From NCBI GenBank assembly GCA_002751075.1, contig NAOQ01000664.1:1-30455 (forward strand): a stretch of DNA of 30,455 nucleotides, in the 5' to 3' direction. Origin of the DNA: Ichthyophonus hoferi (taxonomy: Eukaryota > Opisthokonta > Ichthyosporea > Ichthyophonida > Ichthyophonidae). Every line of letters starts with the position of its first letter. Positions within the stretch are counted from its first letter, which is position 1. A program made the translations under genes and the position numbers. The notes under the pieces were generated by a model. That model was not told the origin of the DNA, made no database searches, and saw nothing but the letters and a program-made list of their open reading frames with translations. Shown one piece after another: positions 30,439-30,455 of the stretch.

Positions 30439-30455
30439 TTTTTTTTTTTTTTTTT
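30439..30455. repeat. Poly(T) tract at the window edge
   Basis: Seventeen T, probably a polypyrimidine tract ahead of the next exon or a simple repeat running on. Confidence 0.8.

Noticed and set aside
1-30455. CRISPR arrays, bacterial operons, rRNA
   Set aside because: None seen; tandem arrays have degenerate adjacent units without unique spacers, and the gene structure is eukaryotic.

Overview
This is AT-rich nuclear DNA from a eukaryote. It has many short exons with GT-AG introns, a eukaryotic tRNA-Gly, solo LTRs, a Ty1/copia relic and dense AT microsatellites. The TRMT13 domain order and the intron density suggest an invertebrate animal, possibly an early-branching one such as a sponge. 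That placement is inference; nothing in the window fixes the species.

Layout. Positions 280-7120 (minus) hold nine phase-compatible exons of an unrecognised, highly charged, probably nuclear protein that runs off the left edge. A roughly 600 bp divergent intergenic region (7121-7726) follows. Positions 7727-14164 (plus) hold a complete 12-exon gene for TRMT13, the tRNA 2'-O-methyltransferase. I read it as 474 codons with every splice phase closing, including one GC-AG intron. Its intron 9 carries a solo LTR and its intron 10 carries a 769 bp assembly gap.

From about 14.2 kb to 29.6 kb the sequence looks different: fewer microsatellites and many repeats. It contains a 1 kb GC-richer orphan exon (15420-16446, minus), a possible three-exon gene end (17991-18746, minus), a copia relic with a short LTR (about 18814-19460, minus), two more solo LTRs of the TRMT13-intron family, short dispersed repeats, a duplicated hairpin module built from a small coding unit (23636-24735), a 780 bp long-arm foldback element (25138-25917), tRNA-Gly(CCC) (26274-26344), a 167-codon single-exon ORF behind a TATA box (27229-27732) and a 126-codon orphan exon (28515-28893, minus).

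At the right edge, three plus-strand exons (29979-30397), one only 7 nt long, begin or continue another gene that leaves the window. Except for the shared promoter region at 7.1-7.7 kb, I see no functional link between neighbouring genes. The most unusual items are the inverted and duplicated small-ORF module, the foldback element, the 7-nt microexon, the GC-AG intron, and two sister LTRs that each landed about 50 bp before a splice acceptor.
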